Shown here piece by piece: positions 11,707-22,697 of a stretch of 64,000 bases of DNA; positions within the stretch are counted from its first letter, which is position 1, and every line of letters starts with the position of its first letter. The notes below the pieces were generated by a model that saw nothing but the letters and a program-made list of their open reading frames with translations, was not told the origin of the DNA and made no database searches. The DNA is taken from NCBI GenBank assembly GCA_022376515.1, contig WTXI01000151.1, forward strand, positions 1-64,000. Reading direction: 5' to 3'. Source of the stretch: Lactifluus volemus. Its lineage: Eukaryota; Basidiomycota; Agaricomycetes; Russulales; Russulaceae. The translations under genes and the position numbers were made by a program.

Positions 11707-13527
11707 TCAAGACACGTAACTCTCCGATCCCTTCTCGTATCGTGCCCTTGGCTTATACCTGAGCTCCGAGTTATCCATTCGTGTCTTGACACTGTGATGA
11801 AACATAGGCTTCCGTGGGATCAACCGGCCACGGCCAAGATTGATGCTATCAGCCATTATCAACAAAAGCTCAGCGTCCGGATAGGGAGAGCAGAAATTCA
11901 CCTCCAGCGGGTGACCCACTCGTCTTGCGGGTTCTGGAAGGTGTACGACATGGGGGTCGTTTCGAAGAGCCACCACAAAAGGTTCCTTTTCAGGGGGTCG
12001 GTCATCGACTGCTCGACATCCCGTGTATCTTGTTGGTTACTTTCTGTGCCATTCCCATTCCGGGGCTGATGCGTCGCAATAGCGACAGGGATGCTCCATC
12101 GGTCGAAGGCAGCCAAGTCGAACATAATAGGACAGTCGGTATCTACGATCTGTTCGATCATCCAGCGAAGTGGAATGTTAGAAAGGGCGTGTTCCGTGGT
12201 GTCTCGTGCGGCACCTCCCCCAATATCTGCCAATTGTCAGTCTCATGAGAGTAGGTGTGTGAAACGTTCAATACCGCACCGGAATGACACCCAGCAAACC
12301 ACACCTCTTTCATGTCCGTCCTGTATTTCTCATCTGTCGCACTATGAGGGGTGTTTGGAAAAGCGGACACCGGCGAAAGTTGACCAGGAACCAAACGACG
12401 ATACAAGCTCGGACGGAACTTGGCGCGGTGCTTTTAAAGTAGAGGTCAGCTGCTGAGCGGACAAGACGAGTCGAAACGGGATGAGGTATGCTCCCAGCCA
12501 TAATTCGCGTGGTTCGGGGGAGGCAGGGCGCGTTATGCCTAAAAGAGACAAGCAGAGTGGCCTTGCACGCACCTCATCTAGAGACAACGCCTGTCTGAAC
12601 ACCCTGATTGTGGTGTTCATATCCACGAAAGGTAAAGTCCGGCCCACAATAGCTCCGACCCTCGAAACCGTGTCCCTGCAAAACAAGCCATGTCGATGCA
12701 AAGCATTTTACAGGAATGGCTTAATCCCAAGGGATATAGTTGTCAATGCACCCACCAGACACCAACGAAATCAATGGGAACAGCGCGGGAGAATGTCGCC
12801 TTGAAACCGCGAGCTTGGGTATCATTGCCAGATTTGCGGTACAGCTTGAACGCAAAGGAGATCTGCTCGGCGTTGTCTTTTGGGAGCAGCCCAACCTAGC
12901 GCGAATACAGTAAGTCTGAACGGCTTCCGGAACAGAGGGGTGAAGGACGGTAGATCACACCTTGTGCAACATTCCTGCGAGCGCTCGGGCAGTGTAAGCA
13001 CCACGGGAGAAGCCTGGGGATGAAACCGTAGTTAGGCATCCTTGCATGGGTATTTACCGATGCTCGAGACGCACCAAATAAGCAAACGTTGTCGTCTACG
13101 TTATAGTTTTGCATAAGGAACTTATAGGCGTCCATCACATGTTCATCAAGATAATAAGCAACGGCCTTGTCAGCGACTTTCGAAGCCCATCGACGGAAGG
13201 GCCTTATAGCGCCGGGGGGGATCCATTTTCCTACACCTTCCTAGGCAAATATGAGAGATTAGAGAGAGAAAGAGAGAGAAAAAGAGAGCACACACTTGGT
13301 AGTAGCACAGTTGATCTGCTTCCTGATCTCTGCGCAAAATCGAAAACAACTTGGTCACGTTTGTGTTCTATAGAACATTTTGTTGGCATGGTGCATTCCT
13401 AAAGAGAGAAGGTGGAAATCACGTACTCTGTTCCAATATTCGTCTCCCACGCCGTCCAAACAGAGCACTAATGTACGGGGCTTGCGAGACATCTCATGGG
13501 CGGGGGAATAATGGGTGGTGGTGGTGG
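11455..13527. repeat. Copy 1 of a 2.1-kb segmental duplication (DUF2235-A block)
   Basis: Sequence from the 3' flank to the 5' end of DUF2235-A is repeated at 16683-18756 in the same orientation. The 3' half (11480-12320 versus 16708-17550) is nearly base-identical; the 5' half is more diverged. Homology stops abruptly at the upstream end, next to the start codon. Confidence 0.85.
11707..13492 (-). CDS. DUF2235 (Tle1-like alpha/beta hydrolase domain) protein, copy A
   Basis: Multi-exon minus-strand gene. Exon 1 gives RKPRTLVLCLDGVGDEY, the DUF2235 entry strand. Later exons give LFSILRRDQEADQLCYYQ, a GFSRGAYTARALAGMLHK nucleophile elbow (GxSxG, formed across an intron near 12995-13060), then VPIDFVGVW and DTVSRVGAIVGRTLPFVD, then KEVWFAGCHS joined to GGGAARDTTEHALSNIPLRW. 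The C-terminus at about 11850-11707 is KYKPRA-like and ends EKGSESYVS. All parts of the family's putative Ser-Asp-His arrangement are visible. The usual DGTG is DGVG. The start at 13492 is the first ATG in frame near the conserved core; the start used by copy B is missing here because the duplication junction removed it. Bacterial relatives include phospholipase effectors; substrate and role in fungi are unknown. Confidence 0.8.
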
Positions 13528-13663
13528 GTCTTGCCGAAGCTTCGTGCACCAAGGGCCTTGTCCTATTGGCTGATATCATATCGTGACAAAGGCTTTAATG
13601 GAATGGAAGCTGGTTCCTATAAAATACCAGTTTCTTATTCTGCTGCTCTTCAAAACAACCACA
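13493..13663. promoter_or_regulatory. Short bidirectional promoter between DUF2235-A and the DUF6535 gene
   Basis: Only 171 bp separate the two divergent start codons (13492 minus and 13664 plus), so both promoters must overlap here or extend into the genes. A TATAAAATA sequence lies at about 13618-13626, roughly 40 bp upstream of the DUF6535 start. Confidence 0.45.
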
Positions 13664-15949
13664 ATGTCACTACATAATGACCCAGAGTCCTGTATGTTAC
13701 CTCTCCCTTGGCCCTCGTTGTCTTTGCTAATCTCGCCAATCTGGACGTCAGATTCATGGTTTCCCACAAATGACCTTAAACTCGCTGATAGTTCAACTTC
13801 TCTCTTCAACAATTATTCCCGCGTAGCAGAGAAAGAACACAGGAAGATGGTCAAACACTGGCAGAAAGATGCTGACGGCGTTCTTGTCTTTGTGAGTCCT
13901 CAGTTTATAACGAACATTCCCATCGCCTCAAGTCAAAAATGATAGACTGGTCTATTCTCTGCTTCCGTCGCAGTATTGCTCGCCGTGACCGTCCCCGACC
14001 TCAAGTCAAACCCCCAGGACACCTCAGCATTTTACCTTGAAAATATCTATAAGCTTCAGCTTCAAGTCGACACCAACCCATCTCAGCCACCCACGGAAGC
14101 TATTCCGCCGCCCTTCACTCCCCAGAATTATGTCATTGTTGTCAATACTCTCTGGTTCTTGAGCTTGAGTATCGGTCTTACTTCTGCTATGCTGGCAGTA
14201 ATGTTACAGCAATGGGCCCGTCGATACCTCCGGATCGCTCACCGCATTGGGCACACACCACATGATGTGGCCCGGATTCGTGCATTCTTTGCCCGCGGCG
14301 TCGAACAGTTGCACTTTTCAAGGGTGGTAGAAGCGATGACCCTCCTGATACACATTTCCCTCTACCTGTTCTTTATCGGCCTTCTCATATATCTCTTCAA
14401 TATCAATCGTACCATCTTTTCTGCAGTTATTTGTTGGACCTCGGTCGCCGCCGCCGCGTACCTGATCATCACAATCATACCAATTCTGCGGGTGGACAGC
14501 CCATACTATTCACCCTTTTCTTCATTGGTCTTTCGAATATGTGGCTGCCTATTATACCCAGTTTCCTTCTCGAAGCGCCTTCGTGGCCAGGCCGCTAAAT
14601 ATTCCCGAGGGTTTTCCAAAGGTATCGAGAAGATGGCAGGAGAGAATGTTACCAACAGTTCGTCGACGGTTGACAGCTTCATCCTGAATTGGATGCTTGA
14701 CGCCCATGTCCTGGCCTCAGATCAGCAACTGGGTCAGCTTTTCAACGACATCCACGACCTTTGTGGCTCGAAAATCGTCCTGGACCCCCGCAATGTTCTC
14801 GCGACATTGGACTCTATAAAGTTTTCTTCGGTCTCAGTGACGTTCATGAAGCGCACTTTCCCACCCCCTTCACTCTCCAACCGAAACATAATGGATCAGT
14901 TCAAAACGTGCCTGAACTTTGCAGATCTGGCCAATGGTGTAGGCTTATTGGACCTATTTTCTCACACCGAGTACCGAAAGGTCGTGCAAACCATTGATGT
15001 GGGGAAATCTCTAAGCCAGAATGGAAGAAGAGACGGGAAGATGGGCTTACTCGCACAAACGATTATTGCGGATGTTCTGGTGGCCGTATCCGCGGAGGAT
15101 GGGGGTGACGATTGGATACAACTCGCTGCGATGCAATTGGGTGAATCGGAAGACGTCATTCGTGAAATCTACTCTCAAAATCGCAATAACTTGTTACTTG
15201 CCAACTGGAACCTCATCGCCGCCCAGATCTTGAATGCCTCACCCTCCATCCATTGGTCCATCGCACGATACATCTTACCATCCCTTTCTGGAATTACCAT
15301 ACGAGATACTCTCCCTGAACTGCAGGACCGATTCTGTGAAATGTGGAACGAAATCGTAAAAAAGGTGAAGACCGGGGACTCGGTGGATGGAAGCGCTCAC
15401 CACTTCACGCTCTTCCTTGTTTCCGAATGTTACAAGGCGTTACATGGCCCAATCCACTTCACCAAGTGGGACGTATCGCAGTATCCTTTGTGCGCTGGCC
15501 CATGGACCCATGTCCAACCCCTTTCAGATGGATCATCTCATCATGTCTCTGAGCTGGTGGACCCATTGACCCATGTCGAACCACTTTCGGATGGATCCCC
15601 AGGCCCATTGACCCATGTCCAACCCCTTTCGAATGGATCCCCATCTCATCATGTCTCTGAGCTGATGGGCCCATTGGCCCATGTCGAACCCCTTTCGGAT
15701 GGATCCCCATCTCATCATGTCTCTGAGCTGGTGGGCCCATTGGCCCATGTCAAACCCCTTTCGGATGGATCCCCATCTCATCATGTCTCTGAGCTGGTGG
15801 GCCCATCGACCCATGTCGAACCCCTTTCGGATGGATCCCCATCTCATCATGTCTCTGAGCTGGTGGGCCCATCGACCCATGTCGAACCCCTTTCGGATGG
15901 ATCCCCATCTCATCATTTCTCTGAGCTGGTGGAACCCAGTGTACCTTGA
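13664..15949 (+). CDS. DUF6535 multi-pass membrane protein with repeat tail, 743 aa
   Basis: Exon 1 (13664-13891) ends with the typical YSRVAEKEHRKMVKHWQKDA followed by DGVLVF. A 54-nt intron (13892-13945) leads in phase 0 to TGLFSASVAVLLAVTVPDLK, the first membrane segment of DUF6535. Further membrane helices are at VIVVNTLWFLSLSIGL, LLIHISLYLFFIGLLIYLF and SAVICWTSVAAAAYLIITII, with the conserved LQQWARRYLR between them. A soluble helical region of about 350 residues follows. The C-terminal 150 residues are made of 22-aa repeats (see separate entry). DUF6535 proteins are a large agaricomycete family of unknown function. A small extra intron in exon 1 cannot be excluded. Confidence 0.85.
15498..15938. 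repeat. 66-bp coding minisatellite in the DUF6535 gene
   Basis: About six to seven tandem units of 66 bp encode 22 residues each with the consensus GPxTHVEPLSDGSPSHHVSE plus LV. The last four units are almost identical; the first two are shortened or rearranged. As the unit is a multiple of three, copy number can change without a frameshift. The antisense frame is also open across the array, as a by-product. Confidence 0.9.
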
Positions 15950-16682
15950 ATCTCCATCTCCACCCCCCCCCCTCCGCGCCAAACCCGGACCCATCTCTTC
16001 TCGGTCATCTTTATCTCGGATCCTAGTGTTACTATAATCATTGAAATCCCCGCAATGCATTGATTTAGGAATGTTTCTAACCAGTTCGAACTTCCCCTTT
16101 ACCCCATGAATCAGAATCGTCAGGTGCCGGTGTCATCACAGCCATTTAGGACGTGAGGATCGTGATCAATTGGAGAACTGCCTAGCCTCCACACTCAGCC
16201 GTGACTCATCTATTAGTCATTGCGGTGATGCCCAGAAAGCGGCGTAGTGTGGCTGGACGACGGATGGTTGCCAGCGGCTAGTTGTGCGCAGAGAGGGGAC
16301 AGCTTTTACCTACCTACATGTGGGCTGAGACCTGATATTTTTCGTAGATATAGTATATTAGGATGTCAGTTATCCACTAGAAATGCTGACGACATCGACA
16401 TCGACCTTGCTTGTACTAGTAGGGTCAAACAGTGCAATGATCTCATGCGTACAAATGCTTAAGTAATCCATAATATAAAACAGAACGGTCGGAGCCCCCG
16501 AAGCAAGCTCTGTCCTGTGCTGTAGGCACAGACAAGAGCTTGTCTACTATATAAAAGTAGGCCGTGTTACGGTCACGTCATGCTTCCAGGAGTGTTTTAA
16601 CTGGGTCTTATCCCAACATTCAGTCCGAGTCTGTCCTGGCTCTGAATCCAATTGAAGCCATTGCTCCAAGTAGCGTCACCGG
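15950..16682. other. Intergenic region after the DUF6535 gene, no gene seen
   Basis: The 3' end of the DUF6535 gene converges on DUF2235-B here. The stretch includes a short C-rich run near 15961 and no supported coding frame. Confidence 0.5.
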
Positions 16683-18756
16683 AACCCCAACCCTTCGCCT
16701 GAGATTTCATAAAACCTTACGTAAACCGCATGTTTCTCGGTTGTCAGCCTCCGCGGTTCATCAAGACACATATCATTGTCATGTCATAAAGACCAGTACA
16801 AGGCGAGGAAGAGAATAGCCATAGTTTTACAGTCGACCTCATGTACCGATCATACGTTCAGATTCGTACAGCGTATAAAATATTCAGTCCATTTCCGTGG
16901 CACATGTAGGACCTTTCGTTATGATGGCATGAGCTCAAGACACGTAACTCTCCGATCCCTTCTCGTATCGTGCCCTTGGCTTATACCTGAGCTCCGAGTT
17001 ATCCATTCGTGTCTTGACACTGTGATGAAACATAGGCTTCCGTGGGATCAACCGGCCACGGCCAAGATTGATGCTATCAGCCATTATCAACAAAAGCTCA
17101 GCGTCCGGATAGGGAGAGCAGAAATTCACCTCCAGCGGGTGACCCACTCGTCTTGCGGGTTCTGGAAGGTGTACGACATGGGGGTCGTTTCGAAGAACCA
17201 CCACAAAAGGTTCCTTTTCAGGGGGTCGGTCATCGATTGCTCGACATCCCGTGTATCTTGTTGGCTACTTTCTGTGCCATTCCCATTCCGGGGCTGATGC
17301 GTCGCAATAGCGACAGGGATGCTCCATCGGTCGAAGGCAGCCAAGTCGAACATAATAGGACAGTCGGTATCTACGATCTGTTCGATCATCCAGCGAAGTG
17401 GAATGTTAGAAAGGGCGTGTTCCGTGGTGTCTCGTGCGGCACCTCCCCCAATATCTGCCAATTGTCAGTCTCAAGACAGTAGGTGTGTGAAACGTTCAAT
17501 ACCGCACCAGAATGACACCCAGCAAACCACACCTCTTTCATGTCCGTCCTGTATTTCTCATCTGTCGCACTTTGACGGTGGTTTGGAAAAGCGGACACCG
17601 GCGCAAGTTGACCAGGAACCGAACGGTGATACAAGATCGGACGGAACCTGGCGCGGTGCTGTCAAAGTAGCTCTCAGCTGCTGAGCAACAAGACAAGTCG
17701 AAACGGCATGAGGTATGCTCCCGGCCTCAATTCCGGGGGGGGGGGGGGGGGGGCAGGGCGCGTTACGCCTAAAAGAGACAAGCGGGAACCAAGCGGCCTT
17801 GCACGCACCTCATCCAGAGACAGCGCCTGTCTGAACACCCTGATTGTGGTGTTCACACTCGCGAACGGTAAAGTCCGGCTCACAATAGCTCCGACCCTCG
17901 AAACCGTGTCCCTGCAAACAAGTCATGTCGATGAAAAACATTTTATTGGGATGGCTTAAGGGAAGTAACTGTCAATGTACCCACCAGACACCAACGAAAT
18001 CAATAGGAACGGGGCGGCAGTACGTTGCCTTGAAACTCCGAGCTTGGGTATCATTGCCAGATTTGCGGTACAGCTTGAACGCAAAGGAAACCTTCTCGAT
18101 GTTGTCTTTTGAGAGCAGACCGACCTAGGGCAAATACAAAACGTTTGAACGGCTTCCGGAGCAGAGGGGTGAAGAACGGTAGATCACACCTTGTGCAACA
18201 TTCCTGCGAGCGCTCGGGCAGTGTAAGCACCACGGGAGAAGCCTGGGGATGAAACTGTAGTTAGGCATCCCTGCATGGGTATTTACCGATGCTCGAGACG
18301 CACCAAATAAGCAAACGTTGTCGTCTACGTTGTAGTTTTGCATAAGGAACTTATAGGCGTCGATCACATGTTCATCAAGATAATAAGCAACGGCCTTGTC
18401 AGCGACTTTCGAAGCCCATCGACGGAAGGGCCTTGTAGCGCCGGGAGGGATATATTTTCCTACACCTTCCTAGGCAAATATGAGAGATTAGTGAGAGAAA
18501 GAGGGAAAGAGAGCACACACTTGGTAGTAGCACAGTTGATCTGCTTCCTGATCTCTGCGCAAAATCGAAAACAACTTGGTCACGTTTGTGTTCTATAGAG
18601 CATTTTGTTGGCACGGTTGCATTCCTAAAGAGACAAGGTGGAAATCACGTACTCTATTCCCATATTCGTCTCCCACGCCGTCCAAACAGAGCACTAACGT
18701 GCGAGGCTTACGAGTTGTCTCATGGGCGGGGGAATGGGTGGAGGTGGATGGGTCTG
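16683..18756. repeat. Copy 2 of the 2.1-kb segmental duplication (DUF2235-B block)
   Basis: Same orientation as 11455-13527. It holds DUF2235-B, including its introns. One intron contains a 19-base G tract at 17735-17753 where copy 1 has mixed sequence. Confidence 0.85.
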
Positions 18757-18760
18757 CCAT
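16935..18760 (-). CDS. DUF2235 (Tle1-like alpha/beta hydrolase domain) protein, copy B
   Basis: Near-identical over its 3' half to copy A, with the same exon layout. The start is the ATG at 18760, giving MADPSTSTHSPAHETTRKPR before the conserved TLVLCLDGVGDEY strand. The codon that serves as ATG in copy A is ACA here. The FSRGAYTARA elbow, DTVSRVG and WFAGCHS segments and the C-terminal EKGSESYVS are all readable. It shares the DGVG variant with copy A, so that change predates their duplication. No frameshift was found, although exon borders were checked by eye only. Enzymatic role unknown. Confidence 0.8.
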
Positions 18761-19493
18761 GGGAATTGGGAGGTGAGGGTCACCTGAAAAAAAGAGACGG
18801 GGAGAAAGGCCATAAATCGAAGTCCGGTTTACGCCATGCGTTGGTTTCTGTCAGGCCACTCGGTCTGATCATCAGGGTTACGCATAGGTAAGCGAACGGT
18901 AAGCGAGCGCTCCGCTGCCATTTTTCTTATTTTGGAATCGATACGATTCCAAACGGACATGCCTTTTCCACCTGTAAATCCATATCTACGGATCGATTGA
19001 CTCTATCAAATGTGCCCACTTGAAGCTGCTGTTGAAGCCACTGCCACGTTATGAGCCAATGTCATCTTCACAGGCCGTCTTCATGGCTCGGCTAAATCCG
19101 GCACCAATGGGCTCGGCTTACGGCTCACACGGGCTTGGCATCAAGTGCCAGTGTATTGACGCTTTAGTCTCTGACGTGTGTCATTTTAGTTATTCTGCGT
19201 TCTGAGCGTTTTGGCCGTGGTGAAAGGCCTAGATCCACACTCACCGCACCGTCTCATTCGTGTATCTCGGGCTGCATATCATGCCAACAACCCTTGTCAT
19301 ATCATGAAGGCCAGAAAGGATGAAAAAGAATGATCGCACTGGCAGTTACACATATAACCTCGTGTATCCTTCCGATTCGTCTGTTCAACATACATACACC
19401 ATATAACAAACTAGCCTGAGGGTAGCTCCACAACAGAAACGACATCAACGTCACATCCACAGCACACCGCCCTTTCGTGTGTGATGACAGCGT
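18761..19493. other. Intergenic region between DUF2235-B and C
   Basis: No supported gene. A perfect 10-bp inverted repeat TTTGGAATCG/CGATTCCAAA with a 3-bp loop lies at 18931-18953. The last 200 bp resemble the 3' flanks of the other DUF2235 copies. Confidence 0.5.
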
Positions 19494-21270
19494 TCAAGAC
19501 ACGTAGCTCTCGGATCCCTTCGCATATTGTGCCTTGGGTTTATACTTGAGCTTTGGGTCATTCATTCGTATCTGAACACTTTTGTGGAACAATGGTTTCG
19601 ATGGGATCAACCGACCGCGGCCGAAATTGATACTATGTGCGATGGTCAGCAGAAGCTCAGCAGCGCCCTGCTAGGAGGAGTAGAAATTCACCTCCGGCCA
19701 GTGATCCACTTGAATTGTGCGTCCTGGTAAGTATACTTCAATGGAAGAAACTCCAGAATCCACCATATGGGATGCAATATGAGTTGGTCATGTATGGGCT
19801 GCACGACGTCCTGGGCATCTTGTTTAGGCGAGGCTTTATGCCCTTTCTGCGCAATTGCAACGGGAATTTTCCACCGAGCAAAGGCAGACAAATTAAACAA
19901 GATAGGACAATCTGTAGCTACGATCTGCTCGATCATCCAGCGCAGTGAAATATTAGAAAGGTTATCTGCTTTGGTGTCGGGTACTGAACCTCCTCCAACG
20001 TCTGTATATCGTCAGCCTACACAGCAGCAAGTGTGAGAGGGTGAATACTGCACCGGAATGACACCCAACAAACCACACGTCTTTCTTGTCTGTCTTGTCC
20101 TTTGGAATAGGGCTGCCAGTAACGGAGGCATGATGCAAGTTGGGACGGAACCTGACACGGCGCTGTCAAAGTGGAAGTCAGCTGCTGAGCGAAGATGATT
20201 CACCAAAAGGCAACAGGCATGCTCCAGGATTTCAAGGAGGTAGGCCGTGTTACGAGATCAGCCAGGAACTCGATGACCCTTGCACACACCTCATCTAGGG
20301 CCAGCGCCTGCCTGAACACCCTGATTATGTTGTTGGCTTCCACGAAAGGTAATGTCCGACCCGCAACAAGTCCGACGCTCGCAACCGTGTCCCTGTAAAT
20401 CAACCATCTCAGATGTCATGTAGACGCAAAACATTTTAAGGATAACCTAGAAACAAATATTAGTAACTGTCAATGTACTCACCAGACACCGACAAAGTCA
20501 ATATCAACTTCGTGGCAGAACGTTGCCTTGAACCCCTGAGCCAGGGCGTCGTTGCCAGACTCTTGATAGAGTTTGTACGCAAAGGGGATTTGCGCCTCGT
20601 TATCTATTGAGAGCAACCCAACCTAACGTGAGTCCACAGTCAGCATGAACAACACCCGGAACAGAGGATTGCAAGACATTCAATTAAATCATACCTTGTG
20701 CAACATCCCCGCGAGTGCTCTGGCAGTATATGCGCCTCGAGAGAAGCCTAGGAATGGAGCCGTAGTTAAACAACCCTAGATGGGTGTCAACCGGCGCTCA
20801 ATACTCACCAAACAAGCAAAGCTTGTCGCCGACATTGTAATTTTGCATGATGAACCTGTAGCCCTCCATCACATGCTGATAAAGATACCAAGCAATGGCC
20901 TCGTCAAGCATTTTCGCGATCCATAGGTAAAGTGGCCGAACGACGCCAGGATGAAAGTAAGTTCCTATGCCGGCCTAGGCGAATATAAGAGCATCGGAAA
21001 GAGATAAATAGGGAACATACTTGGTAATAGCACACTTGATCTATCTCTCTATCTTTCCTCAAAAGTGAATAAAATTTGACCACATTTGTGTTCTATTGGG
21101 CATTTTGTCGGCAGTCACAACACTCCCTAAAGGGAAGAAGGGCGGAAGTCACGTACTTTGGTCCCATATTCATTTGACGTGCCATCGAAACACAGCACTA
21201 CTGTGCGGCGCTTGCTTGTCAAGATCCGCTGAGTGACATTAGCAGTTGTGGAGGTGGATGGGTCTTACAT
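19494..21270 (-). pseudogene. DUF2235 copy C, start region disabled by a stop codon
   Basis: The body of the gene is well kept: TVVLCFDGTSNEYGTK, GFSRGAYTARALAGMLH, DTVASVGLVAGRTLPF, DVWFVGCHS spliced to DVGGGSV, SLRWMIEQIVATDCPILF and a C-terminus ending AKGSESYVS at 19494. The codon after the ATG at 21270, which aligns with the start of copy B, is TAA. No other in-frame ATG lies between that point and the first conserved strand. Unless transcription starts elsewhere or an upstream exon is spliced in, it cannot make the full protein. The otherwise clean reading suggests the lesion is young. Confidence 0.65.
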
Positions 21271-22697
21271 GGAAATTCGGGAGGGAGAGCCACCTGCGAT
21301 GAACAGAAGAGAGCCATGGTCATATATCAGAATTGTTACGCCATGTCGGGCTGTCAGGACCCAAGGCGTTTACGTTTTCGAGAAGGGGGGATAATCAAAT
21401 ATGCGCGCAGTAAGGGAAGTTGAGTGAGCGCTGACTCCGATGAGAATGTTCGCCATATCGTCATTTGGGAATCATTTGTTACCCAAAGCCAAAGATCGAA
21501 GCTGCATACGATGTTGTAGCCGTAGTCACTATCGTACTCCAAGTCCAAATGTTGAACCGGCAGCACAAAAATGTGAAAGACAGAAGCTGCTGAAGCGGCA
21601 AAGCGATACTGTTAATCAGGTTTCATAATCATAATTACTGACGTGGACCCTCCCCTTTCGATCAGACCTCATTCGTTCAATCAAAGTTGAGACACCGCTT
21701 GGCGAGATTGCTATCATTCACTCTGTCATTTACCTCGCGTGAACTGCCTGGAGAGATTTGTTTGTCGCCAAGCGTAGACCCAACCGATTTCCTTGATAAT
21801 TTATACCATTGAAAAGCTACATATGTCAGCTTGAAGAGTGGCTGTAGTAAAATATGAAGGAAGACCATTGCCAGGGAGCTGAACTTGACGAGCTCATTGT
21901 TACAGGGAAGACGAACCTCCTGTCATATCCGGGTAACCCGGAATTCTTAGCTATTACGGCACGATTAGCCCCACACTTGTTGTTTCACACGTGACGCGTC
22001 ATAAGGCGGGGTAATGATAGTCAATTAGTACTAGGAGCAGGTACGTCTCGGAACCAATTCGGGGTTGCAGGATGATCTATCACCCGTCAACCATTCACTC
22101 TGGCTCTGTGACTTGGTGTCGCTGCCCTCACCTTTTTCCCCTTCCTTGTTTGCCTCACACCATCCTTCCTCATTCGTTCCCAACACTGTCGCGCTCAGTA
22201 TTTTGTCTAAAACCCGGGCTACTGGTCATACGTTTTTTTTCTCTAGATTTGTCGCATGGGACCTCGGCCACAACCACTCTGCGTACATTCGTCCTGCACT
22301 CCCTGGCGTTGCATGCCGCAACCAGCCGTGTCTCTCTGTTTCCTACTTGGTCTTAGTTTATGTCCTTGCTTTGTGGGTGTGGTGATTCCTTTGCCTCATG
22401 CCCCACCCCCCCTCTCGTCACCTTATGAGAAGTCGCCCTGCCTGGGTCGCGTTGGTGAAGAGCCAAGGAGTGCTTCCCTCCGTCCATCTCGTCCATGTAT
22501 CCGCGTATCGTGTCGAAACCCCCACGAAACTTGCATGTCTTCGATCTAGATGAAAAAGATCAACCACAGCTATATATCCAACCTCGTGAACCCTCCATAC
22601 GTTTAGCATATAGAAACTAACTAAGGAAGTTCCACTCCAAAGACAACATCAACGTCGCATTCGCTGAACAACGCCCTTTCGGTACGATGATTTGTGT
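21271..22697. other. 1.4-kb intergenic region between DUF2235-C and D, no gene seen
   Basis: The plus strand from 22070 to 22550 is pyrimidine-rich and open in several frames, but the predicted peptides are low-complexity and unlike any family I know. The region 22540-22690 resembles the 3' flanks of the other DUF2235 copies. Confidence 0.5.

Noticed and set aside
11548..12069. 173-aa plus-strand open frame, repeated at 16776-17297
   Set aside because: Its conservation in both copies reflects the recent duplication; it is antisense to DUF2235 exons and 3' flank.
15533..16060. 175-aa antisense open frame opposite the DUF6535 tail
   Set aside because: It exists only because the 66-bp minisatellite is a multiple of three and lacks stops in that frame; the sense frame belongs to a clear gene.
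22065..22550. Possible small genes in the pyrimidine-rich tract
   Set aside because: Overlapping frames with Pro/Ser/Cys-rich peptides, no splice support and no family resemblance.
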